NCBI RefSeq assembly: GCF_016907775.1
Contig: NZ_JAFBCO010000001.1
Coordinates: forward strand, 2,046,001-2,110,000
Direction: 5' to 3'
Origin: Pseudoglutamicibacter cumminsii
GTDB lineage: Bacteria; Actinomycetota; Actinomycetes; Actinomycetales; Micrococcaceae
Length of the DNA stretch: 64,000 nt
The notes beneath the pieces were generated by a model that ran no database searches, was not told the DNA's origin, and saw only the letters and a list, made by a program, of their open reading frames with translations. Below, piece by piece: positions 55,620 to 64,000 of this stretch. A program made the position numbers and the translations under genes. The first letter of the stretch is position 1; each line of letters opens with the position of its first letter.

Positions 55620-56852
55620 TTATGTCCTGGGGTGGTGATGTGTCGCGTCATCGTTCCGCTTTTTTGGTGGATGTGTCAGGACATCGTTCCGTTTTTTGGG
55701 TTGGTAGTTTTTGGTGGGGTCGATGGTGTAGGCGCCAATGATTTCTCCTGTTGTTTTGTTGATAGCGAGGGCTTCGGGGCCGTTGACGAGCAGGATGATG
55801 CGTTGTCTGTTGTGGGCGTGGCCGATGCCGAGGTGGCGGAGTTTTCCGGCGTAGCGGAGGGTGATTTTGCCGTGGCTGTCTACGCGGTCGTAACGGACTC
55901 GCCAGCAGCTGTTGCCGAGTGTGATGGTGGGTTGATCTTTAGGTGTGGCGGTGTAGGCCTGGTGGGGTGTTCGTCTGTTGATGGCTCGGTGTTTTCGTTG
56001 GGTGTTATAGAGGGTCTGGAAGTCGTGGAGTTGTTGTTGTAGGTCTTGGTGGGTTTGGGCTGGTGGTTGGGCTTTGAGCCATGTTTTCAGGGTGCGGTGG
56101 AAGCGTTCGATTTTTCCTTGGGTGGTGGGTTTTCCGGGGCGGCCGTTCTTTTGTTCGATGTTGAGATCGGTGAGGAGTTGTTCGAAGGGGTTGGGTTGTT
56201 TATTGGTGGTGCGGCCTCCGGCTAGGCGTGTGGTGTAAACGAGTCCGTTATCGGTCAGGGTTGCTGCTGGGAGTCCGTGTGTCTCGGTGGCTTCTAGGAA
56301 GGTGTTGACTACTATGCGGCCGGTGATTCTGGGGTAGACGCTGATGTGGGTGAGGTAGCGGGAGTGGTCATCGAGCCAGGAGATGATTTCGGTGTCGGTG
56401 CCATCGGCTAGCGGCCAGTGGGTGAAGTCGGACTGCCAGAGGCTGTTGGGGGCGGGGGCTTGGAATCGTTGCCATGAGGAGCGGGGCCGTTTTTGTGGTT
56501 GAGGTTGGATTGTCCCGGCTGTTTTCAGGATCCGGAAGATGGTGCTGGTTGAGGGGCGAGTGTTCTCTGGTAGCAGGTCATAGATCGTTTCAGCACTAGC
56601 GTCTAGGCCGTCTCGAAGGAGTTGGTGGCGTAGCGCGAGGATAGTTTCGCGTAGTTTTTCTGGTGTCTGGTTGGGGTTGGTGTGCGGGCGTTTGGAGTGT
56701 GGGTGGAGTGCTTCAAGCCCGCCGATACGGAAGCGTTTGAGCAAGGTCCTGATCCAACGGGTGCTGACACCAAAATGTGCGGCTGCGTCTTTAACGCTCA
56801 TCCCACCGTCAGTGATGGCTAGCACGATCGCTCTGTTGCGTGTGTATGTCAT
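55620..56852 (-). CDS. IS481-family transposase
   Basis: The protein has 410 residues. An N-terminal helix-turn-helix (GMSVKDAAAHFGVSTRWIRTLLKRF, about 17-41) is followed by a DDE integrase core: Asp in WQSDFTHW, Asp in TLTDNGLVYT, and Glu in GKIERFHRTLK. These are the IS481 features, and no frameshift is visible, so the element may be active. The last 25 residues contain PKKRNDVLTHP-PKKRNDDATHH, a peptide repeat that comes from translating the left end repeats. The stop codon lies in the T-run of the tRNA-Val terminator. The ATG at 56852 lacks a clear ribosome binding site. Confidence 0.9.
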   Translation of the reverse strand: MTYTRNRAIVLAITDGGMSVKDAAAHFGVSTRWIRTLLKRFRIGGLEALHPHSKRPHTNPNQTPEKLRETILALRHQLLRDGLDASAETIYDLLPENTRPSTSTIFRILKTAGTIQPQPQKRPRSSWQRFQAPAPNSLWQSDFTHWPLADGTDTEIISWLDDHSRYLTHISVYPRITGRIVVNTFLEATETHGLPAATLTDNGLVYTTRLAGGRTTNKQPNPFEQLLTDLNIEQKNGRPGKPTTQGKIERFHRTLKTWLKAQPPAQTHQDLQQQLHDFQTLYNTQRKHRAINRRTPHQAYTATPKDQPTITLGNSCWRVRYDRVDSHGKITLRYAGKLRHLGIGHAHNRQRIILLVNGPEALAINKTTGEIIGAYTIDPTKNYQPKKRNDVLTHPPKKRNDDATHHHPRT

Positions 56853-56995
56853 ACCTCAGCATGCCGACTCACCCCACCTTATGCGGAACGATGTCGTGAC
56901 AGACGGGTGAACGATGTCGTGACAGATGGTTGGCAGGGTGTCGTGGCACATCTGTGAGTGGGTTGGGGTGGTTAGGGGTGAACGATGTCGTGAAA
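55620..56995 (-). mobile_element. IS481-family insertion sequence beside tRNA-Val
   Basis: The element holds one transposase gene. Repeats of the type TGTCnnGACATCGTTC occur inward at the left end (55641-55657, 55674-55690, 33 bp apart). In the opposite orientation they occur at the right end (56885-56901, 56909-56924, degenerate at 56938-56950, and 56980-56995). These are probably transposase sites. I could not fix the exact ends or a target duplication; the right end is taken at the outermost repeat, the left at the transposase stop. Confidence 0.7.
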
Positions 56996-57279
56996 CCAAA
57001 CACATGGATTGTCGAAGGATATAACCACTTTGAGAATATTCACGCGCCCAACAAGAAACTCCATAACGGAAATTACTGCGTGACATGTACGGCGCGAGAA
57101 GAGGAGCGCATTTTCTTTAGGCCCGGCCGGGCAAAACAGCAGAAACCACGGTGGCCGGCCCTACTGACGCAAGGACGCTCCTATTGAAGCGCAAAGACAA
57201 CGGCTGGGGAGTTCAACGAGTCGACGGTGTTAGACGCTAAAACTCCTCTAAAGAATCACCGCGACTTAAATGGGCGAAT
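56996..57279. other. intergenic right of the IS element
   Basis: This stretch is less GC-rich in places (57000-57060) and differs in tone from the flanks. An open frame of about 85 codons from 56930 starts inside the IS end and matches nothing I know, so I do not call it. A GGCCCGGCCGGGC palindrome lies near 57122. It may be debris of an older insertion. Confidence 0.4.
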
Positions 57280-57762
57280 CTATAGTTCAACCCCCGCCGT
57301 CTGCAATGCCTCAACGTAGGCGTCCAGAGGTCTGCTCGCGGTGCGATCAGCTTCGATCCTCGAAACCAGCCGCCCTGAAGCATCCCATACGAAAGCGGTA
57401 CGCGTAGCGTGGCCGCGCCCCGCATCGAACGCGTCCAACGCTTGCGCAAGAGCCCCATGCGGCCAAAAATCACTCAGCACGTCAAAGCACAAACCCAGCT
57501 GATCCGAAACCGTACGCAACGTATACCGCGAATCCACCGAACACGCCGCAACATACACGCCAGCCTCAGCCCACGCACCGGCAACCTGAGCAAGCCCGCC
57601 CAACTCCGAATGACACACCGGAGTGAAACTCAACGGGAAAAAACTCAAAACCGTCACCTGACCAACACGGTCAGCGAGCACAACCCGCTCACCATGCTGG
57701 TTCACCAACGGAACCGAAAGCGACGCCAACCCAGGCGCCGCATCGGAAGGATCTACCACCAT
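57280..57762 (-). CDS. AhpE-like 1-Cys peroxiredoxin
   Basis: This 160-residue peroxiredoxin has the peroxidatic motif PLSFTPVC (PxxxTxxC, Cys near 50) with SFFPLSF before it and the conserved Arg in TRTAFV. No resolving Cys is in the usual C-terminal place; a second Cys is in AACSVDS. AhpE of mycobacteria reduces peroxynitrite and fatty-acid hydroperoxides and can be recycled by mycoredoxin or mycothiol. It follows DUF3052 without a gap and lies beside aceE, as in Mycobacterium. Confidence 0.9.
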   Translation of the reverse strand: MVVDPSDAAPGLASLSVPLVNQHGERVVLADRVGQVTVLSFFPLSFTPVCHSELGGLAQVAGAWAEAGVYVAACSVDSRYTLRTVSDQLGLCFDVLSDFWPHGALAQALDAFDAGRGHATRTAFVWDASGRLVSRIEADRTASRPLDAYVEALQTAGVEL

Positions 57763-58179
57763 TCAGTGACGCTTCCGCTGCTGCAGACACACAGCGGACC
57801 ACAGCTCAGAAACATCAACAGTGCTCGTCGTGTGCAAGCCAGCCGTCGGTGCAGCTTCCTGAATCTCAACAGGAGACACATGGCCCTCCTCCCCCAGCTT
57901 GGGGGTCAAAAGCCACACAACGCCGCCATCATCAAGATCCGTGAGGGAATCAACCATCGCATCAACAAGGTCACCGTCGCCGTCACGCCACCAGAGCAAA
58001 ACGGCGTCAACAACCTCGTGCTCGTCCTCGTCCAGAATCGGCTCGCCAGTGACCTCCTCGATCACGTCACGAAGCTCAAAATCGACATCCTCGTCATAAC
58101 CGAGCTCTTGAACAAGATGATCTCCAGAGATCCCCATCCGCTGAGCAGCACCCTCATACGGCGCCGTCCGAACGCTCAC
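57763..58179 (-). CDS. DUF3052 family protein
   Basis: This 138-residue soluble acidic protein has the DUF3052 pattern: RMGISGDHLVQELGYDEDVDFELRD, an acidic ILDEDEHEVVDAVLLWWRDGDGDLVDAM stretch, and GVVWLLTPKLG. It lies next to ahpE and divergent from aceE in many actinobacteria; the function is unknown. The GTG start at 58179 has a modest AAAGGATTTGTGAC upstream. The TGA stop is followed at once by the ATG of the peroxiredoxin gene, so the two are coupled. Confidence 0.87.
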   Translation of the reverse strand: MSVRTAPYEGAAQRMGISGDHLVQELGYDEDVDFELRDVIEEVTGEPILDEDEHEVVDAVLLWWRDGDGDLVDAMVDSLTDLDDGGVVWLLTPKLGEEGHVSPVEIQEAAPTAGLHTTSTVDVSELWSAVCLQQRKRH

Positions 58180-58248
58180 GTCACAAATCCTTTTCCATAG
58201 AACAACGAAAACTCACCCCGTGATCAGGGCTACACGTCTAACAAAACA

Positions 58249-58259
58249 CGTTTTCAACG
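58249..58259. promoter_or_regulatory. palindromic site CGTT-TTC-AACG upstream of aceE (copy 1)
   Basis: CGTTTTCAACG has 4-bp arms around a 3-bp centre. It is the inverse of the copy at 58332-58342; both lie in the DUF3052-aceE interval, on either side of a TACGAT -10-like hexamer near 58300. Confidence 0.4.
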
Positions 58260-58331
58260 CTCAAAACAACTGAACGCGCCAAAACTCCCCGCCGTCCCCT
58301 ACTACGATGGGAACAAGACAGTTCGCTCAAC

Positions 58332-58342
58332 CGTTGAAAACG
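58332..58342. promoter_or_regulatory. palindromic site CGTT-GAA-AACG upstream of aceE (copy 2)
   Basis: CGTTGAAAACG is the exact reverse complement of copy 1, 83 bp away. It lies in the probable aceE leader, 48 bp before the start codon. A repressor binding both could loop the promoter. Confidence 0.4.
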
Positions 58343-58389
58343 GGAGAGAATCAAGAACGAGATTTGTCAGCACTAGAAAGGGAACGGCC

Positions 58390-61134
58390 GTGGCCCAACA
58401 GGACCATCACATCACCGATATCCGCAGCGGATTGGTGAAACATCTGTCTGACACCGACCCCGAAGAAACCAAAGAATGGCTTGAATCCTTCGACGGGCTC
58501 GTTGAAACGCAGGGAACCGAACGCGCCGAATACATCGTGCGTTCGCTGCTACAGCGCGCAGGCGCCAAGTCCGTAGCCGTCCCGATGGTTACCACCACCG
58601 ACTACGTCAACACGATCCCGGTGGACCAAGAACCTGACTTCCCGGGTACCGAGGAACTCGAGCGCGCATACCGCCGCTGGATCCGCTGGAATGCAGCCGT
58701 CATGGTCCACCGCGCCCAGGCACCAGGCCTGTCCGTTGGTGGCCACATCTCGACCTACGCCGGCGCAGCAACCCTCTACGAGGTCGGTTTCAACCACTTC
58801 TTCCGCGGCCCAGGCCACGACGGTGGCGGTGACCAGGTCTTCTTCCAGGGCCACGCTTCCCCGGGCATGTACGCGCGTGCGTTCCTCGAAGGACGACTGA
58901 CCGACGAGCAGCTCGACTCCTTCCGTCAAGAAAAGTCGAAGGCCCCCAACGGCCTGCCTTCCTACCCGCACCCACGCATGATGCCTGAGTTCTGGCAGTT
59001 CCCAACCGTCTCGATGGGCCTTGGCCCAGCGAACGCGATCTACCAGGCACAGTTCAACCGCTACCTGCACAACCGCGGCATCAAGGACACCTCCCAGCAG
59101 CACGTCTGGGCATTCCTCGGCGACGGTGAGATGGATGAGCCAGAATCGCGCGGCTTCCTGCAGCACGCAGCCAACGAAGGCCTCGATAACCTGACCTTCG
59201 TCATCAACTGCAACCTGCAGCGCCTTGACGGCCCGGTCCGCGGTAACGGCAAGATCATGCAGGAACTCGAAGCCTACTTCCGCGGAGCAGGCTGGAACGT
59301 CATCAAGGTCGTGTGGGGCCGTGAATGGGATGCCCTGCTCGAGAAGGACCACGACGGTTCGCTCGTCAACATCATGAACGAAACCCCGGACGGTGACTAC
59401 CAGACCTACAAGGCTGAGTCCGGCGCGTTCGTCCGTGAGCACTTCTTCGGCAAGTCCCCACAGACCAAGGCGATGGTCGAGGACATGACCGACCAGGAAA
59501 TCTGGCAGCTCAAGCGGGGTGGCCACGACTACAACAAGGTCTACGCCGCATACAAGGCCGCCGTTGAGCACAAGGGCCAGCCGACCGTGATCCTCGCTCA
59601 GACGGTCAAGGGCTACGGTCTCGGAACCCACTTCGAGGGACGCAACGCGACCCACCAGATGAAGAAGCTCACCCTGCAGGACCTCAAGGACTTCCGTGAC
59701 CACCTGCGCATCCCAATCTCGGACGAAGAGCTCGAGAAAGACCCAGCACGCCCGCCGTACTACCACCCAGGCATGGACGACGAAGCGATCCGCTACATGA
59801 TCACACGTCGCCAGGCACTCGGCGGTTTCGTGCCGGAACGCCGCGAACGCACCTCCCCGATCGCGCTTCCAGACAAGACCGCATACCGCGGCACCAAACG
59901 TGGTTCAGGCCGCCAGGAAGCAGCAACCACGATGGCGTTCGTGCGACTTCTGCGCGACCTCATGCGTGACAAGGACTTCGGCCACCGCATCGTGCCGATC
60001 ATCCCGGACGAGGCACGCACTTTCGGTATGGACTCGTTCTTCCCTACCGCGAAGATTTACAACCCACAGGGCCAGAACTACGTCTCCGTGGACCGCGACC
60101 TGATGCTCGCATACAAGGAGTCCCCACAGGGCAAGATTCTGCACACTGGCATCAACGAAGCCGGCTCCGTGGCTGCACTCACCGCGGCTGGTTCTTCGTA
60201 CTCGACCCACCTCGAGCCGATGATCCCGGTCTACATCTTCTACTCGATGTTCGGCTTCCAGCGCACCGGCGACAGCATCTGGGCTGCAGCCGACCAGTTG
60301 GCACGTGGCTTCATGATCGGCGCAACCGCCGGTCTCACGACTCTGACCGGTGAAGGCACGCAGCACATGGATGGCCACTCGCTCGTTCTGGCCGCAACCA
60401 ACCCTGGCGTCGTCTCCTACGACCCTGCCTACGGTTACGAAATCGGCCACATCGTCCAAGACGGCCTTGAGCGCATGTACGGCGGCGAGCACCCAGATCC
60501 AAACGTGATCTACTACCTCACCGTCTACAACGAGCCAATCAAGCAGCCGGCAGAGCCTGAAAACGTCGACGTCGAAGGCATCGTGAAGGGTATCCACCAG
60601 GTGTCCAAGGGCGAAGCCGACGGCCCAACGGTTCAGTTGCTCGCCTCCGGCGTTGCTGTTCCATGGATCTTCAAGGCCCAGGAGCTGCTCGCTGAGGACT
60701 GGGGCGTCAACGCTGACCTGTGGTCGGTGACGTCGTGGTCCGAGCTGCGTCGTGACGGCCTGCGTGCAGAAAAGCAGCGCTTCCTGCACCCTGAGTCCGA
60801 GGCACCGGTCCCTTACGTGACCGAGAAGCTCAAGGATGCCGAAGGTCCGTTCCTTGCCGTAACCGACTACCAGCACCACGTGCCGGACATGATCCGTCGC
60901 TTCATCCCAGGCGACTACACGACCCTGGGCGGCGACAACTTCGGTTTCGCTGACACCCGTCCAGCAGCCCGCCGCTACTTCCACATCGACGCCGAGTCGA
61001 TCGCAGTACGTGCGCTCCAGCAGCTTGCTGACCGCGGTGACATCGACAAGGACATCCCAGCCAAGGCCGTCAAGAAGTACGACCTGCTGAACGTCAACGC
61101 TGGCACTACCGGCGGCGGTGGCGGCGACGCCTAA
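58390..61134 (+). CDS. aceE: pyruvate dehydrogenase E1 component (homodimeric type)
   Basis: This 914-residue thiamine-diphosphate enzyme decarboxylates pyruvate and feeds acetyl-CoA synthesis. The ThDP motif [10 protein letters not shown] is near residue 245, with the downstream N of the GDG-N motif in [13 protein letters not shown]. The transketolase-like C-terminal half starts near 500. The Gly-rich end [10 protein letters not shown] is a flexible tail. The GTG start follows AAAGGGAA. E2 and E3 genes are not adjacent, as usual in actinobacteria. Two palindromic sites flank the promoter. Confidence 0.96.
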   Translation: MAQQDHHITDIRSGLVKHLSDTDPEETKEWLESFDGLVETQGTERAEYIVRSLLQRAGAKSVAVPMVTTTDYVNTIPVDQEPDFPGTEELERAYRRWIRWNAAVMVHRAQAPGLSVGGHISTYAGAATLYEVGFNHFFRGPGHDGGGDQVFFQGHASPGMYARAFLEGRLTDEQLDSFRQEKSKAPNGLPSYPHPRMMPEFWQFPTVSMGLGPANAIYQAQFNRYLHNRGIKDTSQQHVWAFLGDGEMDEPESRGFLQHAANEGLDNLTFVINCNLQRLDGPVRGNGKIMQELEAYFRGAGWNVIKVVWGREWDALLEKDHDGSLVNIMNETPDGDYQTYKAESGAFVREHFFGKSPQTKAMVEDMTDQEIWQLKRGGHDYNKVYAAYKAAVEHKGQPTVILAQTVKGYGLGTHFEGRNATHQMKKLTLQDLKDFRDHLRIPISDEELEKDPARPPYYHPGMDDEAIRYMITRRQALGGFVPERRERTSPIALPDKTAYRGTKRGSGRQEAATTMAFVRLLRDLMRDKDFGHRIVPIIPDEARTFGMDSFFPTAKIYNPQGQNYVSVDRDLMLAYKESPQGKILHTGINEAGSVAALTAAGSSYSTHLEPMIPVYIFYSMFGFQRTGDSIWAAADQLARGFMIGATAGLTTLTGEGTQHMDGHSLVLAATNPGVVSYDPAYGYEIGHIVQDGLERMYGGEHPDPNVIYYLTVYNEPIKQPAEPENVDVEGIVKGIHQVSKGEADGPTVQLLASGVAVPWIFKAQELLAEDWGVNADLWSVTSWSELRRDGLRAEKQRFLHPESEAPVPYVTEKLKDAEGPFLAVTDYQHHVPDMIRRFIPGDYTTLGGDNFGFADTRPAARRYFHIDAESIAVRALQQLADRGDIDKDIPAKAVKKYDLLNVNAGTTGGGGGDA

Positions 61135-61155
61135 GCCCTAACGGTAAAGCCACCC

Positions 61156-61204
61156 TGCTCGTGAGGCGGCTTGCGCACCCCGTGCGTAGGCCGCCTCACG
61201 AGCA
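61156..61204 (+). terminator. aceE terminator
   Basis: A 15-bp perfect stem (TGCTCGTGAGGCGGC, with its complement at 61190-61204) surrounds a small inner GCGCA/TGCGT hairpin. There is no long U-run. The regulator gene starts 60 bp later. Confidence 0.7.
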
Positions 61205-61263
61205 TATGAACCCCATCAACCCCTATAAGAACCGCCAGGAACAGAATCGTCAGGAGGGCCCGC

Positions 61264-62550
61264 GTGCTGAACATGCCGCCAGAAGACGGTGCACTCGCCG
61301 AAGCAGCCAACGCCGAGGCCCTCCACCAAGCACCGCAGCAAGCAGGAACCTCCGTCCCGTCGCAACGTTCTTTGCGTCTTTCAGAGGCGGTGTCGCAGGC
61401 TCCTGTTGCGATGGAGCGGCTCAAAACCCACGTCGGACAGCTATCAACCCTGGCGCTCAATGCGCTCGATCAACAGCTCCCGTGGTACCGATCTTTGCTA
61501 CCGGACCAGCGTTCGGCGCTGGGTTTGGTTGCCCAGCGAGGAATCTCGCATTTTGTTCAGTGGTGTCAAGACCCCGATACGCCCGCCTGGGTTCTGGCAG
61601 ATGTGTTTGGCTCGGCCCCGAGCGAGCTGTCTCGCACGGTTTCTCTGCAGCGCGCTCTCCAGCTGATCCGCACCGTCGTGGGGGTAGTTGAAGATGAGGT
61701 ACCGGCACTCGCGGATGCCTCCGAACAAGCCGCGTTGCGAGAAGCTGTATTGCTCTATTCGCGAGAGATCGCGTTCGCGGCAGCAGATGTTTACGCGCGT
61801 GCGGCTGAACATCGCGGCGCGTGGGACTCACGTTTGGAAGCGCTCGTGGTGGATGCGGTGCTACGCGGCGAGGGCGCTGACGCGTTGCGTTCACGGTTGT
61901 CTGCGGTTGGCTGGCGTTCGCTGGACTCATTCTGCGTCGTTGTGGGCCACACTGCTGATGAATCCACGGCGAACAATGTTGCCGATATCCGGCGCGCTGC
62001 GATGCGAGCTGGCAAGGATGCGGTGATCGGGATCCAGGGAAACCGTTTGCTGGTCTTGCTGGGTGGAGTCAATGAAGCCTCTGAGGCGTTCGAACCACTT
62101 GCGAGTCAGTTTGGCGGCGAGCACGTTGTGATCGGACCTGTGGTCGATGCGATCGAGGATTTCCATAACTCAGCGCGACAGGCTCTGGCCGGTTTGGCTG
62201 CAGCGTCCGCTTGGCCGGATGCGCCGCGAGTCATCCGAGCTGAGGATTTGTGGCCAGAACGTGCTCTTGCAGGAGACGAGCTGGCCATCGCCGAGCTGAT
62301 TGAACGGGTCTATGAACCCATCGCGCACTCCGATGCGGTGCTTGCGCAGACCTTATCGACTTACGTTGCTGGTGGGCGTTCCCTCGAAGGCACAGCTCGT
62401 GAGCTTTATGTCCACGCCAATACGGTGCGCTACCGCTTGCGCCGGGTCACGGAGCTGACCGGCTGGGATCCTTTGCTACCGCGCGATGCACTTGTTTTGC
62501 ACGTTGCTCTGATTGTTGGCCGGATTCACGGCGCGAATGCGTCTGCCTAA
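61264..62550 (+). CDS. PucR/CdaR-type transcriptional regulator, FasR-like
   Basis: This 428-residue regulator has a C-terminal helix-turn-helix of the PucR type (SLEGTARELYVHANTVRYRLRRV, about 375-397, then GWDPL). The central part (about 190-330) is a degenerate GGDEF-like domain of this family. Place and architecture match FasR, the activator of the fab operon in Streptomyces and Mycobacterium, located just upstream of fabD. The GTG start follows AGGAGGG. The ligand in FasR is acyl-CoA; here this is inferred. A perfect inverted repeat at 62671-62689 lies before fabD. Confidence 0.88.
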   Translation: MLNMPPEDGALAEAANAEALHQAPQQAGTSVPSQRSLRLSEAVSQAPVAMERLKTHVGQLSTLALNALDQQLPWYRSLLPDQRSALGLVAQRGISHFVQWCQDPDTPAWVLADVFGSAPSELSRTVSLQRALQLIRTVVGVVEDEVPALADASEQAALREAVLLYSREIAFAAADVYARAAEHRGAWDSRLEALVVDAVLRGEGADALRSRLSAVGWRSLDSFCVVVGHTADESTANNVADIRRAAMRAGKDAVIGIQGNRLLVLLGGVNEASEAFEPLASQFGGEHVVIGPVVDAIEDFHNSARQALAGLAAASAWPDAPRVIRAEDLWPERALAGDELAIAELIERVYEPIAHSDAVLAQTLSTYVAGGRSLEGTARELYVHANTVRYRLRRVTELTGWDPLLPRDALVLHVALIVGRIHGANASA

Positions 62551-62670
62551 GCTCGATAAGCACCTCATCCAGCTCTTGAAGCTGCGAGGCCCTTCACGAG
62601 ATGCGTTGTGCTATTCAACCAATGAAGACGACACCTCGGCGCCGAGTTTTCGCCGAACCGCACGCACCGC

Positions 62671-62689
62671 TTTGTAGGATGTCTACAAA
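62671..62689. promoter_or_regulatory. inverted repeat before fabD, probable FasR-type operator
   Basis: TTTGTAG (62671-62677) and CTACAAA (62683-62689) form perfect 7-bp arms around GATGT, 68 bp before the fabD start and downstream of the FasR-like gene. Symmetry and position fit the operator of a dimeric activator of the fab genes. Confidence 0.5.
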
Positions 62690-62756
62690 AGTCATCCGTG
62701 ACCTTGGTCTCTCGCATGCCAGCCAGAGTCCGTCAAATTTTGGAAGAGTGGAACAC

Positions 62757-63683
62757 GTGTTAGCAATAGTTTGCCCTGGACAGGGTTCGCAGACTCCCGG
62801 TTTCTTGACAAGCTGGCTCGAAGAGCCTGCTCTCGCCTCGCGTTTGGCTGAGCTGTCTGACGCAGCGGGCAAGGATCTCGCTTGGCTCGGCACCGAAGCC
62901 GACGAGGAAACCATCAAGGATACGGCGCATGCACAGCGCCTCATCGTTGCCGCTGGACTGCTGGCAGCCGATGCGCTGTTCGGCGACGACGGCGCCCCAG
63001 CTGATGCGGTTTACGCGGGCCACTCTGTCGGTGAGATCACCGCATCCGCCATTACCGGCGTCATGAGCTACGAGGATGCACTCCGCTTTGTCGCTTTGCG
63101 CGCGGATGAGATGGCGAAGGCATCGAACGCACAGCCAACCGGCATGGCGGCCGTCTTGGGCGGTGACCACGCGGAGGTCATCGCAGCCATCGAGGCCGCA
63201 GGCACTGCCCCCGCGAACATGAACGGCGGCGGGCAGATCGTTGCCGCAGGTAGCCTCGAAAGCCTCGAGAAGCTCGGAGAAAACCCTCCAGCCAAGGCCC
63301 GGGTCATCCCACTGAAGGTTGCTGGGGCATTCCACACCGAATACATGGCCCCAGCTGTAGACCCTCTGCGCGAACTGGCGGCATCTATCACCGCAAGGGA
63401 TCCACGAGGGACGCTACTGACAAACGCTGGCGGTTCCGAAGTAGACACGGGAACCCACATGCTTCGGCTTCTTGTAGACCAGGTGACACGCCCTGTGGAC
63501 TGGGAGTCCTGCCAGGAAACCATGAAAGACCTGGGCGTCACCGGCCTCATCGAGCTCACGCCAGCCGGCACGCTAACCGGCCTGGCCCGTCGTGGGCTCA
63601 AAGGCGTCAAAACATTCGCCCTCAAGACACCGGATCAGCTCGAAGAAGCACGCGCCTTCATCAGAGAGCATTCCGGTAACTAA
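62757..63683 (+). CDS. fabD: malonyl-CoA:ACP transacylase
   Basis: This enzyme of about 308 residues moves malonyl groups from CoA to ACP for fatty acid elongation. It begins VLAIVCPGQGSQTPG, the family start. The active-site Ser is in GHSVGE, and the catalytic His in GAFHTEYM near 200. The GTG at 62757 is chosen because of the conserved start and GGAAGAG upstream; another GTG 9 nt upstream is possible. It follows the FasR-like gene and precedes acpP directly, without the usual fabH. Confidence 0.95.
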   Translation: MLAIVCPGQGSQTPGFLTSWLEEPALASRLAELSDAAGKDLAWLGTEADEETIKDTAHAQRLIVAAGLLAADALFGDDGAPADAVYAGHSVGEITASAITGVMSYEDALRFVALRADEMAKASNAQPTGMAAVLGGDHAEVIAAIEAAGTAPANMNGGGQIVAAGSLESLEKLGENPPAKARVIPLKVAGAFHTEYMAPAVDPLRELAASITARDPRGTLLTNAGGSEVDTGTHMLRLLVDQVTRPVDWESCQETMKDLGVTGLIELTPAGTLTGLARRGLKGVKTFALKTPDQLEEARAFIREHSGN

Positions 63684-63845
63684 CCACAGCTTTCACGGGG
63701 TCACCATCTTCACAGAAGTAGCCCCGTAATACTGAACTCTGTCCCGCAACCACATAGGCTTAGTTCAGACCGTCAATCCAGTTTTGGCGGAGAACACCAC
63801 AACCTGGCCACCCACGGGCAGGTACAAACAATGAAGGAGCCACAC
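63684..63845. other. fabD-acpP interval without fabH
   Basis: These 162 bp hold no gene. An imperfect ACGGGG/CCCCGT hairpin lies near 63697-63727, and an AAGGAG ribosome binding site precedes acpP. In most actinobacteria fabH lies in this place. Confidence 0.6.
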
Positions 63846-64000
63846 ATGGCAGCAAGCAAGGAAGAGATTCTCGCCGGCCTGGCAGAGATCGTCAACGAAG
63901 AGACCGACATCGACGTTGAAGAGATCCAGCTCGAGAAGTCCTTCACCGAGGACCTCGACATCGACTCGATCTCGATGATGACCATCGTTGTTGAAGCTGA
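63846..64000 (+). CDS. acpP: acyl carrier protein (partial, runs off the window)
   Basis: The first 51 residues are visible (MAASKEEILAGLAEIVNEE...). The phosphopantetheine Ser lies in DIDSISMM (about 37-44), the actinobacterial DSIS form of the DSL motif. The ATG follows AAGGAG. The end lies beyond the window. Confidence 0.95.
   Translation, partial: MAASKEEILAGLAEIVNEETDIDVEEIQLEKSFTEDLDIDSISMMTIVVEA

Noticed and set aside
56930-57187. Possible 85-residue gene right of the IS element
   Set aside because: It begins inside the IS end repeats, has no ribosome binding site and matches no known family.

Overview
The window looks like a chromosomal segment of a moderately high-GC actinobacterium of the Micrococcales, most like Micrococcaceae. 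The signs are the class Ib ribonucleotide reductase operon nrdHIEF, the rne-rplU-rpmA-obgE-proB-proA-nadD-rsfS cluster, ileS-folC-DUF4233-ndk on the same strand, a translational ileS T-box, a ValS without a C-terminal coiled-coil arm, paired clpP1/clpP2 with a ClgR-like site, ahpE-DUF3052 beside aceE, and a FasR-like regulator before fabD and acpP. I do not name a species. GTG starts are frequent, and many genes are followed by long, nearly perfect terminator hairpins.

Layout. 1-1000: two paralogous small acidic proteins of unknown function read leftward from a strong promoter that carries a CsoR-like inverted repeat. 1001-5640: nrdHIEF (minus) with NrdR boxes and DnaA-box-like sites upstream. 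5636-15812 (minus): RNase E/G, L21, L27, Obg GTPase, proline synthesis (proB, proA), a small membrane protein, nadD, a C-tail-anchored protein and rsfS. 16360-17019 (plus): a VKOR-family protein. 17207-22900 (minus): ileS, folC, DUF4233 and ndk, with an Ile T-box before ileS. 23194-26696: divergent SDR and valS. 26877-31918 (minus): tig, clpP1, clpP2, clpX and a mycothiol-nitroreductase-like protein. 32020-38546: tRNA-Pro, tRNA-Gly, rpiB, pepN, an OsmC-like protein, a group II truncated haemoglobin, an unknown protein and a thioesterase II. 38684-45753: ettA, an SSB paralogue, tRNA-Arg, a beta-helix-like protein, a RelA/SpoT-domain synthetase, an MptB-like mannosyltransferase and orn. 45909-53714: tRNA-His, DUF1846, def, a long-form gap, rnpB, yaaA, a coiled-coil zinc-ribbon protein, a NIF3-like protein and msrA. 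53801-57000: cysK-cysE, tRNA-Val and an IS481-family element packed against the tRNA-Val terminator. 57280-64000: ahpE-like peroxiredoxin, DUF3052, aceE, fasR-like gene, fabD and the start of acpP, with no fabH between the last two.

How it works together. The window is mostly housekeeping: deoxynucleotide supply, ribosome assembly and maturation, aminoacyl-tRNA supply, protein quality control, and central carbon to fatty-acid flux. The less ordinary parts are the small acidic gene pair under a CsoR-like operator, the IS481 element whose end repeats resemble the host tRNA terminator and are read as part of the transposase C-terminus, a transposon-end-like relic in the loop of the valS terminator, palindromic sites flanking the aceE promoter, and a fab operon that skips fabH. 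No CRISPR array, prophage or multigene defence island was seen.
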